From positions 357,055-421,054 of the forward strand of contig MU867094.1 of NCBI GenBank assembly GCA_033725935.1: a stretch of DNA of 64,000 bases, written 5' to 3'. Position 1 is the stretch's first letter. The number at the start of each line of letters is the position of its first letter. Source of the stretch: Cladorrhinum sp. PSN259. Lineage: Eukaryota > Ascomycota > Sordariomycetes > Sordariales > Podosporaceae. The position numbers were made by a program, and so were the translations under genes. The notes beneath the pieces are model-generated. The model worked only from the letters and a program-made list of their open reading frames with translations, searched no databases and was not told where the DNA came from. Below, piece by piece: positions 1 to 10,840 of the stretch.

Positions 1-351
1 ACAAACCCGGGTAAGTAAAACTGTCTCGGCGACACAAGGGACAATGCGCAGAGACAGAAACCAACAGGATACCACCACTTTGCCTCGAGATCACCTCGAT
101 ACTGAATCCGCTGGTTGACCGCTGAAAGCCGAAAAAGAAAATAAAAAAAAGATAGCCGCGCAACAATGATTTCGGGGTATCGATATATATCCGTTTCCTC
201 AGGCAACTCCACGTCGTCGCCCTCCAATGGGCATTGTCGATTCCATATTTTCCGCTGTTGAGTTTTCCCGTTCCATGATGAGCCCTTTTCTAGAACGCCG
301 AATGCCGGTAAAAACCATGCCGATCGCGAAAGCAAAGCCAAGTGCAGGTAA
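1..351. other. Non-coding left edge, 3' flank of the poly(A) polymerase gene
   Basis: Nothing here reads as a gene. It lies directly downstream of the minus-strand poly(A) polymerase stop codon and probably holds its 3' untranslated region. A short plus-strand open frame at 227-457 is proline-rich, lacks family resemblance and runs into the antisense of the polymerase gene. Confidence 0.6.
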
Positions 352-2791
352 TCACCGTCTTCCTCGCTTGCTGCCTCTACTGTTCCTATTGTTGGAACGC
401 GAGTTATGGCCCCCCCAAGATCCACCCCTTCCCTGCGGGGTAGGCACTGGGTCGTAGTCCGGTACTATATCTGTGCGGACGACCAATTTCTCGAGATAAT
501 CCCGTTGCTCTTGGAAGCTGGTGTAGTTGCCCCCCAGAAGGACATCAAGGATGCTCTCGTTCTTGCGCTTAGGATCCTCTGCGATATGCTTCATGCGCCT
601 GCGAAGATCTTGGTGTGCCTTGGAAAACGACGCGACAACCGTGGCGGTGTTGCTAGAGCCACCAGCGATGTCATTCTCGGGGTTGTTGGGGTCAATAATG
701 GAAAATCGGTTATACTGCTTGTAAGTGAATTGGCGAACGTTGTCCTGTCTGATGTCAGCGAAAGAGAGATAGAGATCATGCAGCCCGCAGACACTAACCT
801 TCTCGACGTAGCCAGGCGGGGAAAGCCGGATTGCAATGTTTTGGTAATCGAACTGATTGCCATAAAGATCAAAGAAGCGCATCAACAGCTCGCCAAGGTG
901 ATGCGTCGTGTTCAAGGCGCCACTCTGTACTTCCGGACTCAACTGCAGCATGCTTACCACAAGGCAGATGACGGAGAAACCTCCAATGCCACCATTGACA
1001 GGCTCATTGAGACCACGCATCATCAAATAATGCTTGACCAAAGTGACGAGCATCGGCATGCCAGGATATTGCTCCTTCCAGCCGAGGAACGTGTTGATGG
1101 CATCCAAACCTGTACTATTCTCAAACGATACGTCAACCTTGAGACCTGTTTTGCGGTCAATGTACTTGCAAAGTGGCACTCTGGCCTTGGTAATGAGCTC
1201 GACGTCGCCTCGATATGGGATTTGGTTGTCATTCAAGCGGTCTCGGAACCTAAAGAGCGCGCTCGTGGTGTGATACATGGGGATACCACGGTTCACAAAC
1301 TTTTCCGAAAGCATAACAAGATCCATGTCACCCGTGGGGAGGTAGAGACCCGAAGGGAACGAGCCGAAAGCATGGATATCTGCGTCCTTGTAGGTCTTTT
1401 TGATAAACTTCTTCATATCCTGGACCAACTCGGCACGGAGGTGTTGCTCGAAATCACGGGGTCTGATGTAGTCATAGAAGTCAACGATCTCCTTGTGAAG
1501 CCTAGTGAGAGAAGAGGTTAGCGGCCAAGTTTTTCAGCTTGAAAAATGTACAAAAAACTTACGAGACCAGCGGGCTCTTGGCCTGGAAGTGGTCTCCTCG
1601 CACCCACGGAGTTGAAGTTAGGCCAGGAACACGGCGCCACTCCTCAACGATATGGCCCACCGAGGGTGGCTTGGTTCCCTTCTTGAGTGCAACGTGAGGC
1701 GCCTTGATACGGTCATCATGGGTGCGCTTGCGACTACCCAGTGCGGGATCAGGCATGAGCAAAGGAGCCTTGATGCGTTTTGAAGCAGAGTCACCGTCAA
1801 CAGCAGCAGCCACCACGGGAGCAGCAGAATCATTGACAATGACAATATCATCTTCACTGCCGCTGTCGTCAAAGTCGAGGGCAATAAAGTCGGCAGTCTC
1901 GGACAGGGATTTCTTGATCTCTTTGGACTGAACGCGTGCCTTGCGAATCATCTGGACAACATCCTTTTTCTTCCTGTCGGTGGCAGTCTCGGGTGGCAGC
2001 GCAGTGTAGGGATCAGGATTCGACCACTTGGGCGTAGAGTCCTCAGTCGTTGACTTGACGGCTGAGAACCTGGCGCGCTTCTGCGAGGGCTCAGCAGAAT
2101 CATCTTCCTGCTCATCTCCAGAGATATCCATCTCAGCCTCTTCGCTATCAGAGATCTCGTCAAGATTTCGGAAGGTCAAGCCGGCATTTTCGTCAAAGAA
2201 TACCTCTGCGTCACCAGTGTCGTGATTGGCCTGGAGAAGCTCTCGCTCGGCCGCAACAAAAGGGCGCCACGGCTTTTTCCCTTCGTAAGGCCTCCCTCCC
2301 CGACTTGGGCGGGCGCCGTTGTTGTTGCGTGATGAATACGGCCCACGGTTCGAACGGTCATCGCGACGGCGGCGGCCATTCTGATCGGGACGGTACGAGT
2401 CGGCCTCTTGAACACCCGCAGGCTTGTCAACTCGGAATGAGAATTCGCCCTGCGGCATCTGGTATCGGTCGGCACCCGGCGGGGGTGGTGGGGGAGGAGC
2501 GTCATATGAGGGCGGAGGAGGCGCCTGATGGCGGGGTGAGAAGACCGAGGTGCGGGAGTCGAAGCGGTTTCGGTCAGAGTAGGAATCTGAACGTGGAAAA
2601 GCGGCGTCGCTAGAGTTCCTTGAACTCGTCCCAAAGTCGCGCCGCGGGGGATAGCGGTCGCGGTTGTTGTCGTCGCGATGGTTGTCACGGTAGTCTCCTC
2701 GATCTCGGTCTCTATAATCGCGTCCGGATGATTGTCGATGACCGCCGCCACCACCACCCCTTGGTGGGTATCTAGAATTGTTGTGCGACAT
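352..2791 (-). CDS. Non-canonical poly(A) polymerase, Trf4/Cid14 type
   Basis: Predicted 792-aa nucleotidyltransferase. Family members add short oligo(A) tails to aberrant nuclear RNAs as the catalytic subunit of TRAMP, handing them to the exosome. Exons are 2791-1563 and 1501-352; the 61-nt intron begins GTAAGT and ends CTAG, and joining keeps the frame through the conserved stretch 'LHKEIVDFYDYIRP'. The catalytic core starts near residue 430: a GS motif at 456-457 and the metal-binding acidic residues Asp468, Asp470 and Asp533. A PAP-associated domain follows. The first ~200 residues are rich in Arg, Gly, Asp and Tyr, and the tail is RG/SR-rich, both typical of RNA-binding disordered regions. 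The start chosen is the ATG just before SHNNSRYPP; 15 residues upstream in frame look untranslated. Identity of the family is confident; assignment to Trf4 rather than another paralogue is inference. Confidence 0.92.
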
Positions 2792-3677
2792 GGCGATGGA
2801 ATATCGTCGTGTCCCAGCTATGCAGCAGCGTTGCAAAGCTGTAAATTGGGAGTGCCAAAAATGGCGGCTGAGGGAAGTTAGCAGCGCCAGAACGCTTTGT
2901 TGTTGTTGTTGTTTTATCTTGCTTCGTCTGGAGTGGCTGAGTTTTTTCTCGGTTGAAGGTCACGGTGTGCGCGGAAAGTGGGAGTGGAAACTTTGGATGC
3001 TGCAACGCAACCAATAACTCGAAAACCCGATGCGCGCCTAACAGCAGTGTCCCGTGGGAGCCAGCTCCGTAAAAAAAAAATCCGCGGGTTAATCGGCCCC
3101 ACCTTGCCCACTTATTATTCGCTGCCGCTCGCAAAATCAAAATTCGAACAGTGCCTTCTTGGACAAATAGCTCTTGCTAACTTTGATCATTTTGTTATTC
3201 CTTCAACCTTTCCCACTATTTAATGTGTGTGCTTCACCGTGTCCGATTTCTCTTCTTGAACCAGGAACAACCACTCCCACCTCGGGGTCATGAGTGATGC
3301 ACTACTTGCTCCAATTCTAGGGGTTCGGTACCCCTTTCCGATTCATCATGAGGCTCAGTTAATCCCATCTTTCCTCCTTCCTGTAGTGTGTGTGTGACTG
3401 TCCAAGACCATTGGCCATTTTTCTTCCTTTCTGAGATGATCTTGGACATTTTCTGGCCACATGCCGAGGTCAGCAATGAAGCCCGCCAAGGTGAGAATGA
3501 CCTCTACTAACCCAAAGGCCCGTATTTACAGCATCATCAAGCCGACCTGCTGTTATCTGTATAAACTGTCGCAACGCGGGTATGAGTCCCACCGCCCGGG
3601 CGTGCAGGGTTCTGCGTGTTCAAGAACTGGAGAAGATACCTTATCCATCCAGTTCTTCGATATGCGCTCAACAAATG
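2792..3677. other. Intergenic region between two minus-strand genes
   Basis: This region contains the 5' flank of the poly(A) polymerase gene and the 3' flank of the Arp6 gene. A (TTG)n run lies at about 2898-2912 and an A9 run near 3071. No open frame here has family resemblance. Confidence 0.6.
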
Positions 3678-5015
3678 TTAAAGCCCCCCATCGAGACCAA
3701 GGCCGGCACCAAACTTGCGTGCAACCCAGCCAGCTCCATGCTCTTCATACTCCTGTTTTGTAATTGCTAGGCGTTTGGCATGCTCCTGGTTGGCAAACTT
3801 GGAAGCACCAAGCCAAGTACTGATGATGGGATCCTCGGGACGGGCAACCCGAACAACGCACTCATCAGGTACCCTCTCCAGTAACTCCATTTGTAGTCGC
3901 TGAATAAAGTTATCGAGCTTGGCATTACCGCCTACGACAACAATGTTTGCCAGCAACCCTGGCCAAAGCCCAACAGGAAGAGCTGAGAGAGACTGCATCA
4001 CCAAGTCGGCAAGGCCAGGTTGTCGCATGCCGATATCACTGGGGTGAAAGAGCAGCTCGGGAATAACGAAGCGCTCGTTCCGCAGTGTCAAGATGTCATC
4101 AGTGGATAACGCACCCTTTCGGGCGCGCGTAGAAGCGCCTGGCTCATATTCCTGGATAACACCATGAAATCTGGTGTGTGAATCCGGCAGGATGTAGTCC
4201 TTTGCGATCCCAGCGCCAGTCTGAAAATCCTCGCGTCGCTCCCCACGTGTTCCCTTCCATGTCTTTTCTAGGTCGCCCTTGAAGTCCAAAGAGACATAGC
4301 ATGCGGCCTCCTTCATCTCGTTGACAACGTACGTTTCGTTACGCATATCGAAGTGTCGGACGGATAGCAGGCGCGTAAGGTAGTTCGTCATGAGCTTTCC
4401 ACCAACGTCCAACCGTCGGATAGCTTGGTGGAGTGGTCTGCCCCGCAATATTGGTGTGACGGTGGTGCTAGAGTATCCCGAGTCTATCAGGAGAATTATT
4501 TCTGCCGGAATGTCGACGATCGTATCGGGCGTCCTCGGTGTGTGGAAGATGGCTTGTATGTCCTGGTAGGCATTAAAGACCGGGCCAATGCCCCGGTAGT
4601 AGCTGGCAAACCCATATTCCTCAAACACGATCTGATCGCAATGCGTCTGAAGGGCGGGCAGGGAGTTTGGTTGCTCGGCGAGGATCAATCGTGTCTCGGA
4701 AGGATTGCATTTTTGAGGTGCCTTATCATCAAAGAATGCGCGATCCCAGATTTCCTTTTGGACTTCCCAGCTCACAATGAATCCTTTCTCTACCGGCCGC
4801 CGGAAGGCGATCTCTCCAAAGTCCTTGCATTTTTCCAGCTCGGAGCCCACGTAGGCCTTGTTGTGGCGATCGCGTGCGATGCAATTCGGTATTATTCGGG
4901 GCTCGTCGGCATGGTCTTTTGTGACAAAGCCAGCCTTGATGGTATTGGCGCCATTGTCGAGAACGAGGGTGGTTGAAGGCGGCGCACCCATCCGGGACTT
5001 TTGACCTCCTGCCAT
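3678..5015 (-). CDS. ARP6: Actin-related protein 6 (Arp6)
   Basis: Single-exon gene for a 445-aa actin-fold protein, close to the usual Arp6 length (yeast about 438). Arp6 is a core subunit of the nuclear SWR1 remodeller, which exchanges H2A for H2A.Z; in filamentous fungi Arp6 also influences silencing. The N-terminus has the actin phosphate-1 motif as 'LVLDNGANTIKAGF'. Mid-protein there is 'IILLIDSGYSSTTVTPI' (phosphate 2), and near the C-terminus 'ANIVVVGGNAKLDNF' (adenosine motif) and 'ISTWLGASKFAN'. The ending 'ITKQEYEEHG' is characteristic of Arp6. The start is the ATG before AGGQKSRMG; the open frame extends 95 residues upstream without actin similarity, which I treat as leader. I saw no disabling change. 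Confidence 0.93.
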   Translation of the reverse strand: MAGGQKSRMGAPPSTTLVLDNGANTIKAGFVTKDHADEPRIIPNCIARDRHNKAYVGSELEKCKDFGEIAFRRPVEKGFIVSWEVQKEIWDRAFFDDKAPQKCNPSETRLILAEQPNSLPALQTHCDQIVFEEYGFASYYRGIGPVFNAYQDIQAIFHTPRTPDTIVDIPAEIILLIDSGYSSTTVTPILRGRPLHQAIRRLDVGGKLMTNYLTRLLSVRHFDMRNETYVVNEMKEAACYVSLDFKGDLEKTWKGTRGERREDFQTGAGIAKDYILPDSHTRFHGVIQEYEPGASTRARKGALSTDDILTLRNERFVIPELLFHPSDIGMRQPGLADLVMQSLSALPVGLWPGLLANIVVVGGNAKLDNFIQRLQMELLERVPDECVVRVARPEDPIISTWLGASKFANQEHAKRLAITKQEYEEHGAGWVARKFGAGLGLDGGL

Positions 5016-6456
5016 CGCATGGTGCTCCACGGCGGACTTATGCAACGAAGATAGTGGGAACAAGCTTTGGAATTGTGGGAAAATTGATGGAGCACATGCA
5101 AGATGCCGAAACAGCGCTGACGGGCCGCTTCGGGCCGCCCACTCTGTTTTGCCCGCTGTCCGCTCTCTTATACATGGCTTGGCACTTGAACTTCCCGTTC
5201 TGGAAGCCTGTCCCATCGATGTCCTTAAAATTTCCGTTGTAATCGAGAATACGTTGTAACACCCGCTGTTGCACGCTCCGGGAATGGTGGCCCTTCCCAC
5301 TCCTCCCGTTCGGCCTTAGCGCAGCCAGCGACCGCACAATTGCATCTATCAGGGCTCACGTTCCAGCATGGTGACATGCACCAAAGTTGCTGCCTGGATT
5401 CTTGACGATTTCGAACGACCATGAGGGGTTCGAGATTGGTAGTTAAAAATCGATAGCTTTTGTCTTGTGACAAGCAGTGGAGAAATGCATTTAGATAAGT
5501 TTATTCTAAACATGCTCCTAGACCATGAGCTGATGCTGACAAGATTTGCAAGGACTCTTGGGTCTTGAAAGCTGCAATATTCGAGGTATGTGTTTGGAAA
5601 TAGGTTGATTTAGAGCGAGGGGTCAGCATTCTATAGAGGGGTAGCCCGGGCCCTAGAGGAAGTCGGGTGCGTTAGGTTTCGGCGGCCAAGAAATTTTCTG
5701 CCCAACAAAAGTTCACAGGACCAGCTACACTGCTACCTACTGCAGCGCTTGTCTGACCGTCACATCCACCATCAGCTCGAGCCATTCCAGGTTCGACCCG
5801 TCACAAGGGCACGTTGTTCCACTGCCCAAGACTTGCGAGTTCTGCGCGCGAGGGAGGCTTCATGATATATGCAACCTGGCGATAGCATGATCCAGCCGCC
5901 GGTATCCAAGACGGCTGATTCCCGAAGCGGATTTCGTTGATATGTCAATCATTCAAGGTGCCATGTACCTCGAATCCTTCGATGCACGACAACTCCCAAC
6001 ACCAACCTCTCCTGGGCCCACCTGGGACAGCCCCCCTGCAGCCACGAGCCGCCCCCGCGTTAATCGCCCATAGAATCTTACCATTCCGCCCCCAACACCC
6101 ACACTCCAACATTGCTGCCTGAGAGGAAGTATACGAATTGTGGTTAGTCTCATTCTTCCATCTCCTACCATGCAGGAGAGCTTCCCACTGTCGGGAGGCT
6201 CACATGCATGATCCTTTCCAAAAGATGGGTAGCATTTTCGTGGTTTGGATATCAACGGAAATGTTCCTGTCTGGTTTAAGAACAAGCGGACTCGGCGGTT
6301 TTCAAGCTCTACCGGCGAGCGGTCCTCCATCGTAACCCTTCCAGGTTGAAGCCCGTGATCGGCTTAGCTGGAACCACCTCTCTGTCCACCTCTCTCGGCC
6401 GAGGTATACTTCCCCCTGACACTAGATTACGGCCTCGCCCATCATCTTCCGGCATC
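5016..6456. other. Divergent promoter region between Arp6 and a membrane-protein gene
   Basis: About 1.4 kb separates two divergently transcribed genes. It includes the untranslated in-frame extension of the Arp6 frame (to 5300) and presumably both promoters. I see no coding signal, tRNA or repeat. Confidence 0.6.
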
Positions 6457-8777
6457 ATGAACGCGAATAACCGTCCCAGGTTGGCGGAGCCGTCACCCCA
6501 GAACTCTCCCGTCTCGCCCGAGACGGAGAAGCGAGGCTATGGAGCCTACCAAGCGGCTTCAAGCAATGGCCATGGTAAAATTCACAATCTACCTGGGGTT
6601 AAACGAGTTGCTAACGTTGACTAGGCCAGCTTCCTCGCAGTCCTCCAGGGCCAGATATCAGTCCTCCCGAACAGCCTCCATCATTACGCTACTTCATCCT
6701 CAAAGCTGCATTCCGATGGTTCATCACAGCCTTGCTCTGCACTGCTTATTATGCAATTGTCAGACTCTACGAGGGCCACACGCTCAGTCCCAAGAACAAG
6801 TCTGTTTTCGACTGGCTCACCATCGGTGTAACTTTGCTCCTCGGTCTCAACATCGGCAGCGCATACAAGGAGATAGCACTCCAAATGAAGCCCTGGTTCG
6901 ATGCCAGGAGTGGCGTCAATATCAGAAACGTGGGCTAAACAAATTTCCATGTTGACAGGATTTCAAGTTTCTGGCCATACTGACTAGATTCCACAGGTGG
7001 AGCTTTCCAGCCTTCTGGAGCTGATCAAACTCATGTGGAAGACGCGCAGCACCAAGACCAGACTGGTCTGCGCACTATGGGTTTTTCTCAACGTGGTACG
7101 TAGTCCTGATCAAGAAGCGAGCTACTGTTATTGATGCGCTGGCATACTGATACTCCATCATAGATGGTCCAAGCCGGGATAGCTGCCGTGAGCCTAACGT
7201 ATAGTGCCGACCCCGACCCCGAAGCTATCTACCTGGCTCCCGGAAACATCACGATTCCCAATTTGAGCAGGTTTACTGGAGTCGGGGAGCCCGGTGAAGC
7301 ACACGTGAGCGCCGGCCAGAACTACGCTGCCCATATTCTCGGGGAAATGGGGGCCCTTTATAACTTCACAAACTTGCCCAAAGAATCCCTTGTCGGCGCT
7401 CCAATTATAAAATACCCTTGGTCCTTCTGGAATGCAACCGATCACTGGGAATACATCTTCATGGACTCTGCGCCGAGCCCCGGCCCTTCGGACTTTAACT
7501 TTCTCTCCGTCTACTCGAATCGCACGGTCAAGTCTTCCGCGATATGTACCAACCCAGTGTACACGTGGTCCTCCAATGACAGTATGCCTCATATTCTCAC
7601 CATCTACCATAATGATACCGGGAAAGTAGTCTATTTTCCTATGGCGGCTCGTATGCGAGAGGCGATCACGTACCTCACAAGGTCTATTCCGAGGTGGTTT
7701 GGCCTCAAGGAGGAAACAACAGACTGCGGACCCGGGTGCAGTACGGTGTATGTCACTGAGACTATTACCGGCGAAGCAGTTCCAGGAACCTACTACAACG
7801 ACAACTCTGGCTTCTTCTATCACGAATGCAATGTCACCGTCTTGCCCACAGACCTCAACGACAAGTACACCCTCCCCCCCATGTACGGCGCTATGGCGGC
7901 GCAATCCATTGCTCTTGCCGGCTACGTCGACCCTGTCTTCAGCCGTGCGGTCATAGAGACGGAATACGTGCAGTACGACCTCGACCCCTCCTTCGGCGGG
8001 AGGCAGTACAATTCCAACAAGGGCGTCGCGGACATGCTGGCGCGGTTCGCGATCGGCACCGTCGCCGCCATGGCCCAGACAAACCCGAAAGTGACCGTCA
8101 CGGGTAATCAACCAAGGCAGGGGGTGCGCCTTGAGATATCCCTGCCAGTCGGCTTCGCCATCGTTCTGCTTCTGGTGGCACTGGTTCAGCTCCTACTCCT
8201 TGTCCTCGCCGTCGTGCTGGTGCAACGTCTCCCAAGATGGGAGGGCGCGCCAGGGATGCTAGGCGAGGAGTACACTGGTCTGACGCCCCCAACGAGTCAA
8301 TCGCATCTCTTCAGCCGCCTCGAGCATCTAGTCAAACCCCGGCGGAGTCCTCAGCCGAAAACAAACTCTCTTGCTAGTCCGACCGGAAGGGAACCCCTAT
8401 CACAGCCTCTACTATCTCCGCAGCCAGATCAACCATTTGGCCCAGTAGAACGCCAGTCCAATCACCCAGACTCCAGCGAGAACAGCGGCCTGCACGGGGG
8501 CGAACACGAGGCCCCTCACGACCACGAACCCGCTTACGAGCGCGAAGATGACAGCGGCCAGTACGGGGGGCTTGTACCGCCTCTCCAGCCGCGGCTCGCG
8601 GTACCGCAGAACCAGGGCACCGATAACCGTCAGGAAGAAGAAGGTGTACTTGCCCAAGCCGTTGAAGGTCAACAGGGCCCGGAAGTTGCCCAGGAGGATG
8701 TAGAAGGCCGACAGCACGGCCGAGAACACGAGGACATTGATGGGGGCGTCGGAACCACCGGAAGCCTTCGGCGGTGA
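6457..8777 (+). CDS. Fungal multi-pass membrane protein, unknown function
   Basis: Four-exon gene: 6457-6574, 6625-6929, 6997-7095 and 7164-8777, giving 711 aa. Introns are 50, 67 and 68 nt with GT-AG ends, and the frame is kept at each join. The N-terminal ~45 residues are Ser/Pro-rich and cytosolic-looking. Hydrophobic segments follow at 'FRWFITALLCTAYYAIV', 'WLTIGVTLLLGLNIG' and 'LVCALWVFLNV' running into 'MVQAGIAAV'. A ~300-residue, probably extracellular region has several N-glycosylation sites and scattered cysteines. A strong last membrane span, 'FAIVLLLVALVQLLLLVLAV', precedes a Ser/Pro-rich tail. This layout is common in uncharacterised fungal plasma-membrane proteins. The last ~120 residues, from about 8412, are read antisense through a permease fragment, so the ancestral C-terminus may have been different. 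I do not recognise a function. Confidence 0.75.
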
Positions 8778-8870
8778 TGAACCTTCGTCGGTTGCTCCGT
8801 ACACAGGACCATGGTTCTCTTCTACAAACAACGAATACAAAAACGATTCAAGGAACACACCAATTGACAT
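8412..8870 (-). pseudogene. C-terminal fragment of an LAT-type amino-acid permease
   Basis: The minus strand encodes about 125 residues that look like the last membrane spans of an APC/LAT amino-acid transporter: 'INVLVFSAVLSAFYILLGNF', 'TFFFLTVIGALVLRYREP', 'RRYKPPVLAAVIFALVSG' and 'VWVIGLAFYWAKWLIWLRR', then a stop at 8412. Full permeases have about 12 spans and 500 or more residues. I find no upstream exon on the minus strand before the sequence becomes AT-rich and non-coding, so this is a truncated relic, perhaps from an inversion or partial duplication. The first ~35 residues, before 'DAPINVLVF', may not be permease-derived. The fragment lies entirely within the 3' exon of the plus-strand membrane-protein gene, apart from its last ~90 bases. 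Confidence 0.7.
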
Positions 8871-9914
8871 GAAGCGTGTTTCACTCGTTTATCACGCACG
8901 CTATCTCCTTCTATCCAGCTACCTAACTTACTCAACAACAACCACCCCTGGGGAGCTGGTTATGTATATTCATGCGCAAACAATCGTGGTTTGCATTTTC
9001 ATTATGACCGACACGGCCAAGTAAAGATTACTTATGCACCTTCAACAAGTGGTAAGGAGTATCAAACATTAAGAATACAATGTAAATAACAATTATAACG
9101 TCAACAAGTTAGCGTAGTCGATATAGAAATAGGGAAGAATATTCTGCTTATCTTAAATCACTATTTGTCCTGGATGAAACTCTGGGACGTTCAATCTAAC
9201 AAATCCAGGTATTTTCATGCAGTTATGTGCTGCTGGTAAAATCGATTCAACCCTGGGGCACCGCCCATTCACATGATGATTCTCCTCTACCACCACCACC
9301 ACCCCAGCCCTAGCCCTGCCTAGTAACGAGCTTCTTAGCAGGGGTTATTCTGGCTTCAACGGAAAGCCCATAGGCGCCAGGGCGGCCAGAAACCAAGTTG
9401 ACTTTGATCTTGATTCTTGGGGGGTTCTGTTGATGTTAAACTCAAGCTCAATGATCGGCACTCCCCAGGGAAAAAAATATAGTGAACGAGATTTATATAC
9501 TGTACATTTAGCAATTCCGTGTTGGCTGCCTTTATATGTACATACATACCCCCGTTGCAAGTCCGGATCTAGTGGGAGGCCGTTAGATAGATAGATATCT
9601 GAATCCCAAAGTCGGTCTCGGGGTTACTGCCGTCGTTTCAACACAGTTAACTCAATATATATACACAAATCTCTTCTATACCGTCCTTTTTTTTCCGGCA
9701 TGGTGGTATTACCTATGCTTCTGATATTTACTGCCCGAAATTTCGCTGCTTGTTCTTTCCCAGACCTTTTTTCCCCCTTCTACTTCCCGTCCCTTCTCCC
9801 CCTCTCTCACACATACACACACACATTGCTCGTTTTGTGGACGGATTCCTAGAATGGGGCCTGGCTTGGCCAACATACCAGTACATACTTGAGGTGGGTC
9901 AAGGTTTCAACCGA

Positions 9915-9940
9915 CCTACCTACCTACCTACCTACCTACC
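9915..9940. repeat. (CCTA)n microsatellite
   Basis: Six or so perfect CCTA units in an AT-rich non-coding stretch. Confidence 0.9.
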
Positions 9941-10187
9941 CCGGAAAGAATTTTTCTGCTCACTTTCGTTCAATTATTGTTTGTTTTTTTTTAACTTTTC
10001 TTTTGTGCTACCTACATATACCCCCATAGCAAAAGATCTAAGTAGGCAAACATTAGCTTTTGGAGAAGTAAATTAGTAAAGTTTTCAAAATCCAATAACA
10101 GGAGGGAAAAATAAGCTATTTGAGCCGCTTTTTTATTTTATAGCATCTCCAATAAACCATAAATGCAACCCAACCCCAATTAAAAGG

Positions 10188-10486
10188 AAGAAAAAGAAGA
10201 AGAACAAGAAGAACAAGAAGAACAAGAAGAACAAGAAGAACAAGAAGAACAAGAAGAACAAGAAGAACAAGAAGAACAAGAAGAACAAGAAGAACNNNNN
10301 NNNNNNNNNNNNNNNNNNNNNNNNNNNNNNNNNNNNNNNNNNNNNNNNNNNNNNNNNNNNNNNNNNNNNNNNNNNNNNNNNNNNNNNGAACAAGAAGAAC
10401 AAGAAGAACAAGAAGAACAAGAAGAACAAGAAGAACAAGAAGAACAAGAAGAACAAGAAGAACAAGAAGAACAAGAAGAACAAGAA
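10188..10486. repeat. 9-bp tandem array (GAAGAACAA)n containing a 92-N assembly gap
   Basis: The unit GAAGAACAA repeats perfectly on both sides of a run of N at 10296-10387. About 11 copies are visible to the left and about 11 to the right. Because the gap lies inside the array, the true copy number is unknown. Confidence 0.95.
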
Positions 10487-10512
10487 TAATAATAATAATA
10501 ATAATAATAATA
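10487..10512. repeat. (AAT)n microsatellite
   Basis: A run of about eight AAT/TAA units directly follows the 9-bp array. Confidence 0.9.
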
Positions 10513-10840
10513 AGAGAAACGCACGTTTAAGCATAACCTATGAATCCGGCATCATTCGAGCAGAGGATGTACCCCTTTTCTATTGACATCTACTATTACT
10601 CCACAACATCATCGAGAACTGAGAATTTCCAATATCAAAGGCAAAGGACTATCTGCAGAATTGCAACAATGTATCTAGCAACTATGTGAGGAACAGTATA
10701 AACCAAAATAATATGTAACCGACCGACCAGAAAATATCAACACGCAAGCAAAGATGAAAAACAGCAATCCAAATCGAACATGAAAGAACCCACTGCCTGG
10801 CCGAGACCAAAGAAACCGTCACTAACACCCCTCAAGAACG

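Larger units (their letters stand above)
8871..10840. other. AT-rich, repeat-rich intergenic region
   Basis: Roughly 2 kb without a supportable gene. It contains homopolymer runs, a CCTA microsatellite, a long 9-bp tandem array with an assembly gap, and an AAT microsatellite. The open frames across the array are only translations of the repeat. The right end holds the 3' flank of the PKS gene. Confidence 0.7.

Noticed and set aside
406..1521. 371-codon plus-strand open frame
   Set aside because: It lies exactly antisense to the catalytic exon of the poly(A) polymerase, which has clear family motifs; the plus-strand translation has none.
2176..2757. 193-codon minus-strand frame
   Set aside because: Out-of-frame reading of the Arg/Gly-rich first exon of the poly(A) polymerase.
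7194..8111. 305-codon minus-strand frame
   Set aside because: Antisense to the large exon of the membrane-protein gene; no family resemblance, whereas the plus strand has glycosylation sites and membrane spans in a consistent splice structure.
9915..9940. CCTA repeat considered as a degenerate telomeric tract
   Set aside because: The fungal telomere unit is TTAGGG/CCCTAA; this is a 4-bp microsatellite far from any sequence end.
10188..10486. 9-bp array considered as a CRISPR-like array
   Set aside because: Units are contiguous with no spacers, and the organism is eukaryotic.
10133..10534. Open frames across the 9-bp repeat and N gap
   Set aside because: Pure translation of the repeat and of N; no coding evidence.
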